Positions 16,533 through 26,039 of a stretch of 64,000 bases of DNA are shown in pieces (the stretch's first letter is position 1; every line of letters starts with the position of its first letter). This stretch comes from Streptomyces sp. G-G2 (lineage in GTDB: Bacteria > Actinomycetota > Actinomycetes > Streptomycetales > Streptomycetaceae): contig NZ_JASISO010000020.1 of NCBI RefSeq assembly GCF_030063135.1, positions 1 to 64,000 on the forward strand, written 5' to 3'. The notes beneath the pieces were generated by a model. The model saw only the letters and a list, made by a program, of their open reading frames with translations, was not told where the DNA came from and ran no database searches. The translations under genes and the position numbers were made by a program.

Positions 16533-17837
16533 TCAGGTTGCGGAGACCACGGGCGCCAGGGCGAGGTCGCCCGTCGGCCGCGACGGCTCCAGGACGAGCC
16601 GCAGCCGTTCCAGGCCCCGGAACGCGGCCACGGGGCCCTTGAGCCGCGCCCCCTCGCTCTCCTGCGCGTCCGCCAGTTCCATCTCGGGGAACTCCCGGAG
16701 CAGGCAGCCGAGCGCGATCTCCAGTTCGAGCCGGGCCAGGGGCGCTCCGAGGCAGTAGTGCGTTCCGTGCCCGAAACCGAGGTGGGTGCCCTGGATCCCC
16801 TCGCGCGTCACATCCAGGACGTCGGGCGAGTCGAACTTCTCGTGGTCCCGGTTCGCGGAGGAGAGGGCGATCTGGACGAGGGCCCCCTTGGGGATGACGG
16901 TCCCGCGGATCTCGGCCTCCTCGGCCGCGTACCGGAAGGTCGAGGTCTCCACCGAGCCGTCGAACCGGACGAGTTCCTCGACCGCCCCGGGGATCAGCCG
17001 CGGATCCCGGCGCAGCAGCGCCAGTTGATCGGGGTGGAGCAGCAGGTCGAGGACGGAGTTGCCGATCTGGAACGCGGTGGTCTTGTGTCCCGCGAAGAAC
17101 AGGACCCACAACGACGCGACCAGGTCAGCGTCGTCGAGAGCCTCCTCCCCCGTGATGAGGTCGCTGAGGAAGCAGTCCGACGGGTGGGCCCGGGCGTGCG
17201 AGACGAGCCGCCCCAGCCGGTCCTGCAGCCACTTCTCGGCGGTCTTCAGCTCCGCCTTCAGCCGGGGGTCGAACCGGGACCGCGTCACCACCGCGAACTG
17301 CGCCAGGATCTCCGGCCGGTCCTCCTCCGGGATCCCCATCAGCTCGCACAGGACCGCGACGGGCAGCGGGAAGGCGAAGGAGGACATCAGGTCCACCGTG
17401 TCGCTCGTACGGCATTCCCTCAGGAGGCCCTCGGCGATCTCGGTGATCCTCGGGCGCATGTCCTCCACCCGCCGGGGGGTGAAGGCGCTGCGCAGGACCC
17501 GGCGGAGCCGGGTGTGGCGCGGCGGATCCGCGAACAGCAGGTTGTCGTCCAAGGCGTCGAAGAAGCTGCCGAACACGGCGTGGTAGGTGTCCATCGCGCC
17601 GCGCATGTCCTTGCTGAAGCGCCGGTCCGACAGCGCGTCCCTGGCGTCGTCGTACCGGGTGATGAGGTACGTCTCGACCCCGTGCGGGGGTGTCAACCGG
17701 CAGACCGGCGCCTGCTCGCGCAGGGCGGCGTAGGCCGGGTAGGGGCACGTACGGTACTCCGGCGCGCCCGTGGACACGGCTGCTACGAGGTCGCGCAGCG
17801 CTTCGCCGCTGTCCGGTGCCGCCTTGTCCTGCGTCAT
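16533..17837 (-). CDS. Cytochrome P450
   Basis: A 434-residue soluble bacterial P450. The I-helix has FFAGHKTTAF, the K-helix ExxR is EELVR, and the heme loop is FGHGTHYCLGAPLARLE with the Cys thiolate. The start ATG 17837 begins MTQDKAAPDSG; upstream in-frame codons run into a repetitive leader and have no support. No ferredoxin gene is adjacent. It shares an operon with the amidohydrolase, suggesting oxidation followed by hydrolysis or decarboxylation of a small substrate. Confidence 0.93.
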   Translation of the reverse strand: MTQDKAAPDSGEALRDLVAAVSTGAPEYRTCPYPAYAALREQAPVCRLTPPHGVETYLITRYDDARDALSDRRFSKDMRGAMDTYHAVFGSFFDALDDNLLFADPPRHTRLRRVLRSAFTPRRVEDMRPRITEIAEGLLRECRTSDTVDLMSSFAFPLPVAVLCELMGIPEEDRPEILAQFAVVTRSRFDPRLKAELKTAEKWLQDRLGRLVSHARAHPSDCFLSDLITGEEALDDADLVASLWVLFFAGHKTTAFQIGNSVLDLLLHPDQLALLRRDPRLIPGAVEELVRFDGSVETSTFRYAAEEAEIRGTVIPKGALVQIALSSANRDHEKFDSPDVLDVTREGIQGTHLGFGHGTHYCLGAPLARLELEIALGCLLREFPEMELADAQESEGARLKGPVAAFRGLERLRLVLEPSRPTGDLALAPVVSAT

Positions 17838-17844
17838 GTTCCGC

Positions 17845-17930
17845 GTCCTTCGTGGTGTCGGTGCTGGGTGTGAGTGACGGTGTTGGGTGCGGGGTGTCGG
17901 GTGCTCGGTGTCGGTGTTCGGTGGACACAC
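17845..17930. repeat. Degenerate GGTGTCGGTG repeat upstream of the P450
   Basis: About seven imperfect copies of a 7-10 base unit related to GGTGTCGG occur in the 5' leader region of the P450 gene. On the transcript side they read as CACCGACAC-like units. The region lacks coding character. It may be simple slippage or clustered operator-like sites. Confidence 0.5.
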
Positions 17931-18093
17931 CGGTTCCCCCTGGAGGGGTGTCGCGAAACGGTCCTTGGTTCGTTCGGGTCGGTCGCGTCCGCCGGGGTCA
18001 GCCGTCTGGTTCGGCCGTGTGGCAGGCCGGGCGGCGGCGGGACATGCTGCTCGTGACCGACCGCCCGCCCGCCCGCCACCGAGGAGTCCGCGC

Positions 18094-18651
18094 ATGGTCC
18101 GCAGTTCCGCCCTGACGCTCGCGGCAGCCGCCACCCTCGCCGTGGCGGCCGTCGCCGCGCCCCCCGCCTCCGCCACCCGCGCGGACCCGGGCCGGGCCCG
18201 GGCGGACCGCGCGCTCACCTACCGCGCGACCGCCCGGTACCAGCGGCACGACGCCGCCGTGAGGGCGGGCTACGTCCCCGACAGGTACTGCGTCCAGGAC
18301 CCGGCGGGATCGGGCGCTCTCGGCTACCCGCACTTCCGCCACGCCTACGACAACTCCCTCGACCCGGCGAAGCCCGCCGCGCTGTTCTACGAGGACGACG
18401 GGCACGGCGGCAAACGCCTCCTCGGCGTCCAGTGGGTCGTCTACGACCGCGATCAGGACGTACGGACCGACGACGACCGCCCGACGCTGTTGGGCCAGCA
18501 CTTCACGGGCCCGCATCGCGGCCACTTCCCCGGCCAGCCCGTCCACTACGCCCTGCACCTGTGGCTCTGGAAGGACAACCCCGACGGCGCGTTCCAGACC
18601 TACAACCCCGCGGTGACGTGCCGTCCCGGCACCACCCGCCCGAAGCCGTAG
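18094..18651 (+). CDS. Secreted protein of unknown function
   Basis: A 185-residue protein with a Sec signal peptide (VRSSALTLAAAATLAVAAVAA, cleavage probably at ASA near residue 27). The mature part is rich in aromatic and His residues (GALGYPHFRHAYDNSL, GQWVVYDRDQ-like and HYALHLWLWKDNPDG segments) and has two Cys (RYCVQD, VTCRPG) that could form a disulfide. GAGGAG lies 8 bases before ATG 18094. I do not recognise a characterised family. It may be a conserved extracytoplasmic small-ligand or surface protein. Confidence 0.78.
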   Translation: MVRSSALTLAAAATLAVAAVAAPPASATRADPGRARADRALTYRATARYQRHDAAVRAGYVPDRYCVQDPAGSGALGYPHFRHAYDNSLDPAKPAALFYEDDGHGGKRLLGVQWVVYDRDQDVRTDDDRPTLLGQHFTGPHRGHFPGQPVHYALHLWLWKDNPDGAFQTYNPAVTCRPGTTRPKP

Positions 18652-18675
18652 CCGCGGCCCGGGGACCCCGGTCCG

Positions 18676-18987
18676 ATGACGCGGAAGGAGCCGCCGCCCC
18701 TCACCCCCGACGGGCACTACGTCGTCATCGACGGCCGCCGCTGGCGGGCCACCGACCCCGGCGTCCCCGCCGACGCGGGCTCCCGCTTGCGCGTGCACCT
18801 CATGGCGGCCCGCAGGGCGGTCGCCGCCGCGCGGCGGGCTCAGGACCCCGGGGCGGAACGCGCCGCCCGCGACCGGGTGCACCGGGCGAAGGTCGCCCTC
18901 GGGGAGCGCGGTACGCCGTGGTGGGAGCAGAGCGCCGAGGAACGCCACGCCCGCTGGGGGGACGGGCTGGCCGCGCTCGACGCGTGA
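18676..18987 (+). CDS. Conserved small hypothetical protein
   Basis: A 103-residue basic protein opening with a short strand-rich segment (LTPDGHYVVIDGRRWRATDP) followed by long helices rich in Ala, Arg and Glu (LMAARRAVAAARRAQDPGAERAARD split by turns) and a WWEQSAEERHARW end. Similar streptomycete proteins are sometimes labelled biopolymer transporter Tol, without functional proof. It starts 24 bases after the secreted protein gene and may be co-transcribed. It is probably cytoplasmic because no signal is visible. Confidence 0.7.
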   Translation: MTRKEPPPLTPDGHYVVIDGRRWRATDPGVPADAGSRLRVHLMAARRAVAAARRAQDPGAERAARDRVHRAKVALGERGTPWWEQSAEERHARWGDGLAALDA

Positions 18988-19055
18988 CCCGGACCCGCGG
19001 TCCGGAGGTACATCCCATCGCTGTTTCGCTCGGGGACGAGGGGTAGACGCCGTAC

Positions 19056-19892
19056 ATGAACGACATCAGACCCCTCGCCGTGGTGACCGGAGCGTCGAGC
19101 GGCATCGGGTTCGAACTGGCGCGGCAGCTGGCGGAGCGCGGGTTCGACCTCGTGATCAACGCGGAGGACGACGAGCGTCTCCAGGCATCGGCGCGCGACA
19201 TCCGGCAGACCGGCGCCGCGGTGGAGACCGTCCGGGCGGACCTGCGCCGCTCCGAGGAGATCGAGCGCTTCTACGGCGCCGTCACCGCGCGGGGGCGGCC
19301 GGTGGCCGTCGCGGTGCTGAACCCGGGCGTGGGGCGCGGAGGGCCGTTCGTCGACACGGACCTCGCGGACGAGCTGGAGACCGTCGACCTCACCGTCCGC
19401 TCCACGGTGCACCTGGCCCAGCGCGTCCTGCGGGACATGGTGTCCGACGGCGCGGGCCACGTGCTGGTGACCTCCTCGATCGCCTCGACGGTGCCGGGTT
19501 CCTTCCAGGCCGTCTCCCACGCGTCGAAGTCCTTCGTGCAGACCTTCGCCCAGGCGCTGCGCGAGGAACTGAAGGACACGGGCGTGACCGTCACGTCGCT
19601 GGTGCCCGGCCCGACGGACACCGGCTTCTTCCGCCGCGCCGGCATGGAGGGCGCCGCGGTCGGCCGGCAGTACGAGGACGCCCCCGCCGACGTGGCCCGG
19701 CAGGGGCTGGACGCCCTCTTCGCGGGCAAGGACACGATCGTCGGCGGTTCCCTGAAGACGGGCGGTTCCCTGAAGACGAAGGTCCAGGGCCTGGCCGGCA
19801 AGGTGCTGCCCGACCGGGCCACGGCCCAGATCCACCGGAAGACGGCGGAGCCCGGCTCGGGTGACGCCCGGCCCGCCGAAGAGCGCTCGTGA
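19056..19892 (+). CDS. SDR-family protein with substituted catalytic tyrosine
   Basis: A 278-residue short-chain dehydrogenase/reductase. The cofactor motif TGASSGIGFELA (residues 11-22) and the structural LNPGVG are present. The catalytic Ser141 is in VTSSIAS, but the YxxxK position reads S-H-A-S-K (residues 154-158), so the catalytic Tyr is Ser (codon TCC at 19515-19517; TAC would differ by one base) while Lys158 remains. A perfect 18-bp tandem duplication (19743-19778) adds an in-frame second GGSLKT. Its stop overlaps the GTG of the ATP-grasp gene, so the two are translationally coupled. It may bind NAD(P)H without normal catalysis. Confidence 0.85.
   Translation: MNDIRPLAVVTGASSGIGFELARQLAERGFDLVINAEDDERLQASARDIRQTGAAVETVRADLRRSEEIERFYGAVTARGRPVAVAVLNPGVGRGGPFVDTDLADELETVDLTVRSTVHLAQRVLRDMVSDGAGHVLVTSSIASTVPGSFQAVSHASKSFVQTFAQALREELKDTGVTVTSLVPGPTDTGFFRRAGMEGAAVGRQYEDAPADVARQGLDALFAGKDTIVGGSLKTGGSLKTKVQGLAGKVLPDRATAQIHRKTAEPGSGDARPAEERS
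19743..19778 (+). repeat. Perfect 18-bp tandem duplication in the SDR gene
   Basis: Two identical 18-base copies (19743-19760 and 19761-19778) encode GGSLKT twice in frame. The exact identity suggests a recent duplication. Confidence 0.95.
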
Positions 19893-21178
19893 GCGCGGCC
19901 GCGCCGGTCGCCCCGCTGGTCGTGTTCGCCAACTTCCTCTCGGACCTCGCGGTGGACCTCGACGAGGGCGAGGTGCTGGCGCAGTGGGCGCGGCAGGCGC
20001 CCCGCAAGGCGTGGCTGCTGCGGCCGGGGGACGTGCTGGTGACGCCCGTACCGCTGAGCGCCGAGTTCCGCCGCTACGTCGGCGCACTGACCGGGGTGGC
20101 GGCCGACCGGACGACGGTGCTGGAGGTGCCCCCGGCCGGGGCCGTTCCCCTGGCGCGGGCGGTGCGCGAGGCCGGGCTCGTCGAGCGGGTGCGGGAGCTC
20201 GTCGGCGGTACCGGCGCGGCCCTGCTGCCCACGGCCCTGGACGGGTCCGCGCTCGCCTTCGCGCGGGAGCTCGGGCTCACCGTGTACCCGTACCCCACGA
20301 TCGACGCCGCGGCCGCCGCCCTGCGCACGACGATGCTGCTGAACACGAAGGCCGGGTTCCGTGCGGCGGCCGAGCGGGCGGGGATGCGGCTGCCCGCGGG
20401 GCGGGTGTGCCGACGCGCCGAGGTGGAGGGCGTCGTGCGCGAGCTGCTGGAACACCACGAGCGGGTGGTGGTCAAGCCCGACCGCTCCGCCGGGGGCCAC
20501 GGACTGCGCTTCCTCGCCCGCGGCGACCTGGCGGGGGCCGAGCTGGTGCTGGACTCCGTCGGCGGCCCCGAGGGCACGTGGGTGGTGGAGGAGTGCGTGG
20601 ACGTGGCCGCGTCGGTCAGCGTCCAGGTGGAGGTCGACGCCACGGAAGCGCGCGCCGTGTTCAGCGGGGCGATGCGCACGGCCCACGGCTCCTTCACCGG
20701 GTACGTCTCCCCGCTGCCCCCGTCCTGCGCCCATGTCGGCGAGGAGCTGGAGGAGTGGGGGACGCGGCTGGGCGACCACCTGGCCGGGGAGGGCTACCTC
20801 GGTCCGTTCGGACTGGACGCCCTGGTCGGCGCGGACGGCGTGGCCTACGCGAGCGAGAGCAACGTACGCCGTACCGCGACCACCACGCCCCACGCGATGG
20901 TCACCCGGCTGACGGCGGCGTCGGCCGTCACGCGTCCGGCGTGGGCGGTCGCGAAGGGACGGAGCGGCAGACCCTTCGGCTTCGAGGAGGCCGTCCACCG
21001 GCTGCGTGAACACCGCCTCGACTTCGACCCGGCGCTCGGTGAGGGGGTCGTGCTCTACTCGGACGCGCCGCCGGACGGTACGTCCTGGCGGTACGCGGTC
21101 ATCGCCGCCCACGCGGAGGGTGTGCGGGAACGGGAGGAGCGGCTGGCGGCGGCCCTGGAGTTCGAACGACCCGCCTGA
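19889..21178 (+). CDS. Orphan ATP-grasp ligase (preATP-grasp/PGM1-like)
   Basis: A 429-residue protein with a Rossmann-like preATP-grasp N-terminus (PLVVFANFLSDLAVDLDEGE) and a central ATP-grasp core. VVVKPDRSAGGHGLRFL is the nucleotide-binding lysine/glycine loop, TWVVEECVDV the hinge, and ESNVRRTATTTPHAM the metal-binding Glu/Asn region. The C-terminal 70 residues form a small domain. The domain order resembles the peptide ligase PGM1 of pheganomycin biosynthesis, so an amide or peptide bond between an amino acid and a carboxylate is a reasonable guess. GTG 19889 overlaps the SDR stop. Confidence 0.78.
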   Translation: MSAAAPVAPLVVFANFLSDLAVDLDEGEVLAQWARQAPRKAWLLRPGDVLVTPVPLSAEFRRYVGALTGVAADRTTVLEVPPAGAVPLARAVREAGLVERVRELVGGTGAALLPTALDGSALAFARELGLTVYPYPTIDAAAAALRTTMLLNTKAGFRAAAERAGMRLPAGRVCRRAEVEGVVRELLEHHERVVVKPDRSAGGHGLRFLARGDLAGAELVLDSVGGPEGTWVVEECVDVAASVSVQVEVDATEARAVFSGAMRTAHGSFTGYVSPLPPSCAHVGEELEEWGTRLGDHLAGEGYLGPFGLDALVGADGVAYASESNVRRTATTTPHAMVTRLTAASAVTRPAWAVAKGRSGRPFGFEEAVHRLREHRLDFDPALGEGVVLYSDAPPDGTSWRYAVIAAHAEGVREREERLAAALEFERPA

Positions 21179-21327
21179 GTCACCCCCCTGGATGACTCCG
21201 CACGGACGGCGCGGGACCGGGGGGGCCGGGAAAGCGGCCTCCGGTCGCGCGCGTCGCCGGGCCGCGGGAAGGCGATCCGGAACTGCACGACAGCGCGGGT
21301 CAATTGGTACGGGCCGGTGACGGCTGG

Positions 21328-22977
<1,650 letters not shown>

Positions 22978-23155
22978 GTGTCGACTCCTCCGTGTGCCGG
23001 GCGGGAAGATCACTGCTACCGCGCATATTATATGGGTATTCTTTTACTCAATCGAAACACTTCTGAGCGTGTCCGAATCCCGCCGGAAGCGGGCCATCGG
23101 GGATAGCTTGGCGGTCGTCGAGATTCGTTACGCATGCAATGCGGAGGTATCACGA
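22978..23155. promoter_or_regulatory. AT-rich divergent promoter region
   Basis: The stretch around 23020-23070 (for example CATATTATATGGGTATTC) is the most AT-rich local segment in this part of the window. It sits between the divergent pgm and NlpC/P60 genes, so it probably holds the promoter of one or both. I could not assign -10 and -35 boxes with confidence. Confidence 0.4.
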
Positions 23156-23650
23156 TTGCCCCCAACCGACATGACATTCCAGGAGTGCGTAAAAGGTCGA
23201 CGAAATGCCCGCAGCTTTTCCCCGCCCATCGTCGCCCTCTTCCTCATACTCTCGCTGGCCACCATGACGAGCCACGCCACACCGGCCCGGGCCTCCTCCA
23301 CGTACGGCGCCAAGGCCGTCCAAATCGCCGCATCGAAGCAGGGCGCCCCCTACGCCTACGGGGCGGCGGGCCCCAAGATATTCGATTGTTCCGGCCTCAC
23401 TCTCTACGCTTTCCGAAAGGCCGGCCGCAAGCTTCCCCGCACGGCCGAGCAGCAATACAAGAGCACCCGCCACATCCCGCGGACCGAGCGCACACCGGGA
23501 GACCTCGTCTTCTTCCCGTCCGGGGACACCATGGGCCACGTGGGCATTTACGCCGGTGACGACCGCATCTGGCACGCCCCCCGCCCGGGGACGCGCGTAC
23601 GGCTGGAACGGATCTGGCGCGGGGACGCCCGCTACACGCGCGCCAACTGA
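23156..23650 (+). CDS. Secreted NlpC/P60 peptidoglycan endopeptidase
   Basis: A 164-residue small cell-wall hydrolase. The catalytic Cys is in KIFDCSGLTLYAF, the His in TMGHVGIYAG, and the third polar residue in WHAPRPG. A membrane/signal segment (PPIVALFLILSLATMTSHATPARAS) follows a basic N-terminus. TTG 23156 is taken as start because GGAGG lies 8 bases upstream; ATG 23171 is the main alternative. It should cleave D-Glu/meso-Dap type cross-links in the wall. The first 70 codons use more A/T than neighbours. Confidence 0.85.
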   Translation: MPPTDMTFQECVKGRRNARSFSPPIVALFLILSLATMTSHATPARASSTYGAKAVQIAASKQGAPYAYGAAGPKIFDCSGLTLYAFRKAGRKLPRTAEQQYKSTRHIPRTERTPGDLVFFPSGDTMGHVGIYAGDDRIWHAPRPGTRVRLERIWRGDARYTRAN

Positions 23651-23782
23651 CGGCGGACCGCCTCACTCCGCTCGGAGGACACCGGCGGCATGCCATGCCC
23701 GCCGGTGTACGGAGTCGGCGGGCCAACGGAGACAGCGGGCCACCAGCCCGCCACCCCGGCGCGCGACCGGACCCCGAAAACG

Positions 23783-23824
23783 TTCAAGGGGCCGTTTCAG
23801 ATTTCTCTGAAACGGCCCCTTGAA
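23783..23824. terminator. 19-bp perfect bidirectional terminator
   Basis: The arms 23783-23801 and 23806-23824 are exact reverse complements with a 4-base loop TTTC. A-rich (left) and T-containing flanks occur. It would end both the NlpC/P60 transcript and the tRNA-Pro transcript arriving from the other side. Confidence 0.9.
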
Positions 23825-23840
23825 CTACGACTCTTTCGAG

Positions 23841-23914
<74 letters not shown>

Positions 23915-24014
23915 CTGCCTCGCTGACCTGCGGCTTTTACCGCGATCGCTCGTGCACGAGAACGATACCGCACTTCCGGGGGTGGTCGCGCGCACCTTTC
24001 GGGCAGGGGCGGGG

Positions 24015-24045
24015 TTGACCTCAAGCGCGGTTGAGGTAGCACGGT
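24015..24045 (+). promoter_or_regulatory. SoxR/MerR-type operator-promoter of the transketolase pair
   Basis: A -35 TTGACC (24015-24020) overlaps the palindrome ACCTCAA-N6-TTGAGGT (24018-24037). The -10-like CACGGT (24040-24045) follows after a 19-bp spacer, the long spacing used by MerR-family activators. The palindrome fits the SoxR box CCTCAAG-N4-CTTGAGG except for one base. The -10 ends 6 bases before ATG 24052, so the transcript would be leaderless. No soxR-like gene is in the window. Confidence 0.6.
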
Positions 24046-24051
24046 GTGTGT

Positions 24052-24753
24052 ATGACGCAACCGACCGCGGACGCGGAGTTCCGCCACCAGGACCTCGACC
24101 GGCTCATGGGGCTCATGACCGGGGACGAGAAGCACGGGCCCGCCGCCACCTCCACCCTCGACGTGCTGTGGGTGCTCTACGACCGGGTGCTGCGGGTCGC
24201 GCCCCGGACCGCCGGGGACCCCGGGCGGGACCGGTTCCTGCTCTCCAAGGGGCACGGGCCGATGGCGTACTACGCCGTCCTCGCCGCCAAGGGGTTCTTC
24301 CCCGTCGACTGGCTTCCCGGCTTCGGCGGGTACGAGTCCCCGCTCGGCCACCACCCCGACCGCACCCTCGTCCCCGGCGTGGAGATCGGCAGCGGCTCCC
24401 TGGGGCACGGCCTGCCGCTCGCCGTCGGCAGCGCGCTCGGGCTGACGGCGCAGGGGCTGACCGATCCCGCCGTATGGGTGCTGATCGGGGACGCCGAGCT
24501 GGACGAGGGGAGCAACCACGAGGCCCTGGCCTACGCGGGGGCGGCCGGCCTGGACCGGCTGCACACCGTGGTGATCGACAACGACTCCGCCAGCCACGGC
24601 TGGCCCGGCGGGATCGCCTCCCGCTTCGAGGCCGCGGGCTGGTCGACCGTGACGGTCGACGGGCGGGACCACGAGGCGCTGTACGCCGCTTTCACCGCGC
24701 ACCACCCCGGGCGGCCGCACGCCGTGGTCGCCCGCGTCGAGACGAAGGGCTGA
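24052..24753 (+). CDS. Transketolase, N-terminal (TPP-binding) subunit
   Basis: A 233-residue half-transketolase that binds thiamine diphosphate. The segments FLLSKGHGPMAYYAVLA, GSGSLGHGLPLAVGSALG and the TPP/Mg2+ motif GDAELDEGSNHEALAYAG ... IDNDSAS are all present. It needs the C-terminal half encoded 8 bases downstream to make the active dimer. ATG 24052 is chosen over GTG 24046. Split transketolases often serve special sugar or secondary pathways rather than the main pentose phosphate route; the operator upstream suggests redox-linked control. Confidence 0.92.
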   Translation: MTQPTADAEFRHQDLDRLMGLMTGDEKHGPAATSTLDVLWVLYDRVLRVAPRTAGDPGRDRFLLSKGHGPMAYYAVLAAKGFFPVDWLPGFGGYESPLGHHPDRTLVPGVEIGSGSLGHGLPLAVGSALGLTAQGLTDPAVWVLIGDAELDEGSNHEALAYAGAAGLDRLHTVVIDNDSASHGWPGGIASRFEAAGWSTVTVDGRDHEALYAAFTAHHPGRPHAVVARVETKG

Positions 24754-24761
24754 GGAACCGA

Positions 24762-25700
24762 ATGGACACCGTGGCGGGGAACACCATGCGGGAGCGGTTC
24801 GTCAGCTTCACCACCCAGCGGCTCGACGAGGACCCGCGGCTGGCCGTGGTGCTCGCCGACATCACCACGGACGGGTTCCGTCCCGCCCGCGCGCGCCATC
24901 CGCACCGGGTGATCAATGTCGGGATCCGGGAGCAACTGCTCGTGGGCGTCGGCGGCGGGCTGGCGCTGACCGGGCTGCGTCCGGTGGTCCACTCCTTCGC
25001 GAGCTTCCTCGTGGAGCGGCCGTTCGAGCAGCTCAAGCTGGACTTCGGGCACCAGGGAGGGGGCGGGGTCCTGGTCAGCGCGAGCGCCTCGTACGACTGG
25101 CCCGCGGGCGGGTTCACCCACATGGCGCCGGGGGACGTGGCGCTGCTCGACACCCTCGACGGCTGGACCGTACACGTCCCCGGGCACCCCGACGAGGCCG
25201 AGGCGCTGCTGCGGCACGCCTACGCCGCCGGGGACGACAAGGTGTACGTCCGGCTCTCCGAGCAGTCGAACGCCGCCCCGCGCCCGGTCGACGGCGCCCG
25301 CTTCCTGACCGTCCGCGAGGGGCGTGCGGACGCGGGCGCGGTCGTGGCCGTGGGGCCGCTGCTGGACAACGTCCTCGCGGCCACCGAGGGGATGGACGTG
25401 ACCGTGCTCTACGCGACGACCGTACGGCCCTTCGACGACGAGGCGCTCCGCGCGGCGGTGGGCTCCGGCGCGCGGTCCGGCGGGGGCGAGGTCGTTCTGG
25501 TGGAGCCGTACCTCGCCGGTACGTCGTCCAGCGCGGCCGGGGCAGCGCTGATCGAGGTCCCGCACCGGATCCTGGCCCTCGGCGTCGGCCGGGCGGAGCT
25601 GCGCAAGTTCGGCACGATGGACGAGCACACCGCCGCCCACGCCCTGGACCCCCGGGGCCTGCGCACCCGGATCACCGGCTTCCTCACCCCCCGCCCCTGA
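24762..25700 (+). CDS. Transketolase, C-terminal subunit
   Basis: A 312-residue partner of the preceding gene. It contains the pyrimidine-binding domain (RVINVGIREQLLVGVGGGLA with the catalytic Glu) and the C-terminal domain (VTVLYATTVRPFDDEALR). ATG 24762 has GAGG about 8 bases before it. The frame is open far upstream through the first gene but that part is antisense-like noise. The two subunits should form an alpha2-beta2 enzyme that transfers two-carbon ketol units. Confidence 0.92.
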   Translation: MDTVAGNTMRERFVSFTTQRLDEDPRLAVVLADITTDGFRPARARHPHRVINVGIREQLLVGVGGGLALTGLRPVVHSFASFLVERPFEQLKLDFGHQGGGGVLVSASASYDWPAGGFTHMAPGDVALLDTLDGWTVHVPGHPDEAEALLRHAYAAGDDKVYVRLSEQSNAAPRPVDGARFLTVREGRADAGAVVAVGPLLDNVLAATEGMDVTVLYATTVRPFDDEALRAAVGSGARSGGGEVVLVEPYLAGTSSSAAGAALIEVPHRILALGVGRAELRKFGTMDEHTAAHALDPRGLRTRITGFLTPRP

Positions 25701-25749
25701 CCGCGGCCCCGACCTGCGCTCCCGCTCCGGACCGCCGTCAGCGGCCCGG

Positions 25750-25900
25750 GTCGGGGGCGCCGGCTCCGGGCGGGCCTGGGCCAGGCGTTTCGGGGCCGCC
25801 TGGAGCCAGGAGTCGACCAGGATCGCGCGCAGCGCGGCGGGCCCCTCCACGGCCGCGAGGCGGACCCGCAGCCAGGCGTAGTCGTCGTCGCCCGTCGGTC
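25750..25900 (-). pseudogene. Remnant of an MmcQ/YjbR-like protein
   Basis: On the minus strand, codons for DDDYAWLRVRLAAV, LRAILVDSWLQ and APKRLAQARP match the C-terminal end typical of MmcQ/YjbR-family proteins. There is no N-terminal half, and the reading frame has no stop at the expected place: it runs on antisense into the transketolase. A stop (TGA at 25738) is reached only in another frame. It is best read as a decayed fragment in the 339-base gap between the transketolase and GAF genes. Confidence 0.45.
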
Positions 25901-26039
25901 CGGCCGGCCGATGGTGCGGTGATCCGGCGGGCCGACGGTGCGCCGGGCTCCGCAGCTCGGCCGTACGACCGACCGTAGGCCCCGGCACTGACAACCGCCC
26001 CCGGCTGCTGGCCCGCAGCCGCCCGGAGGGCGGCCGGCC

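Noticed and set aside
17845..17930. CRISPR-like or iteron array upstream of the P450
   Set aside because: The units are too short and degenerate, with no regular spacing and no cas or rep genes.
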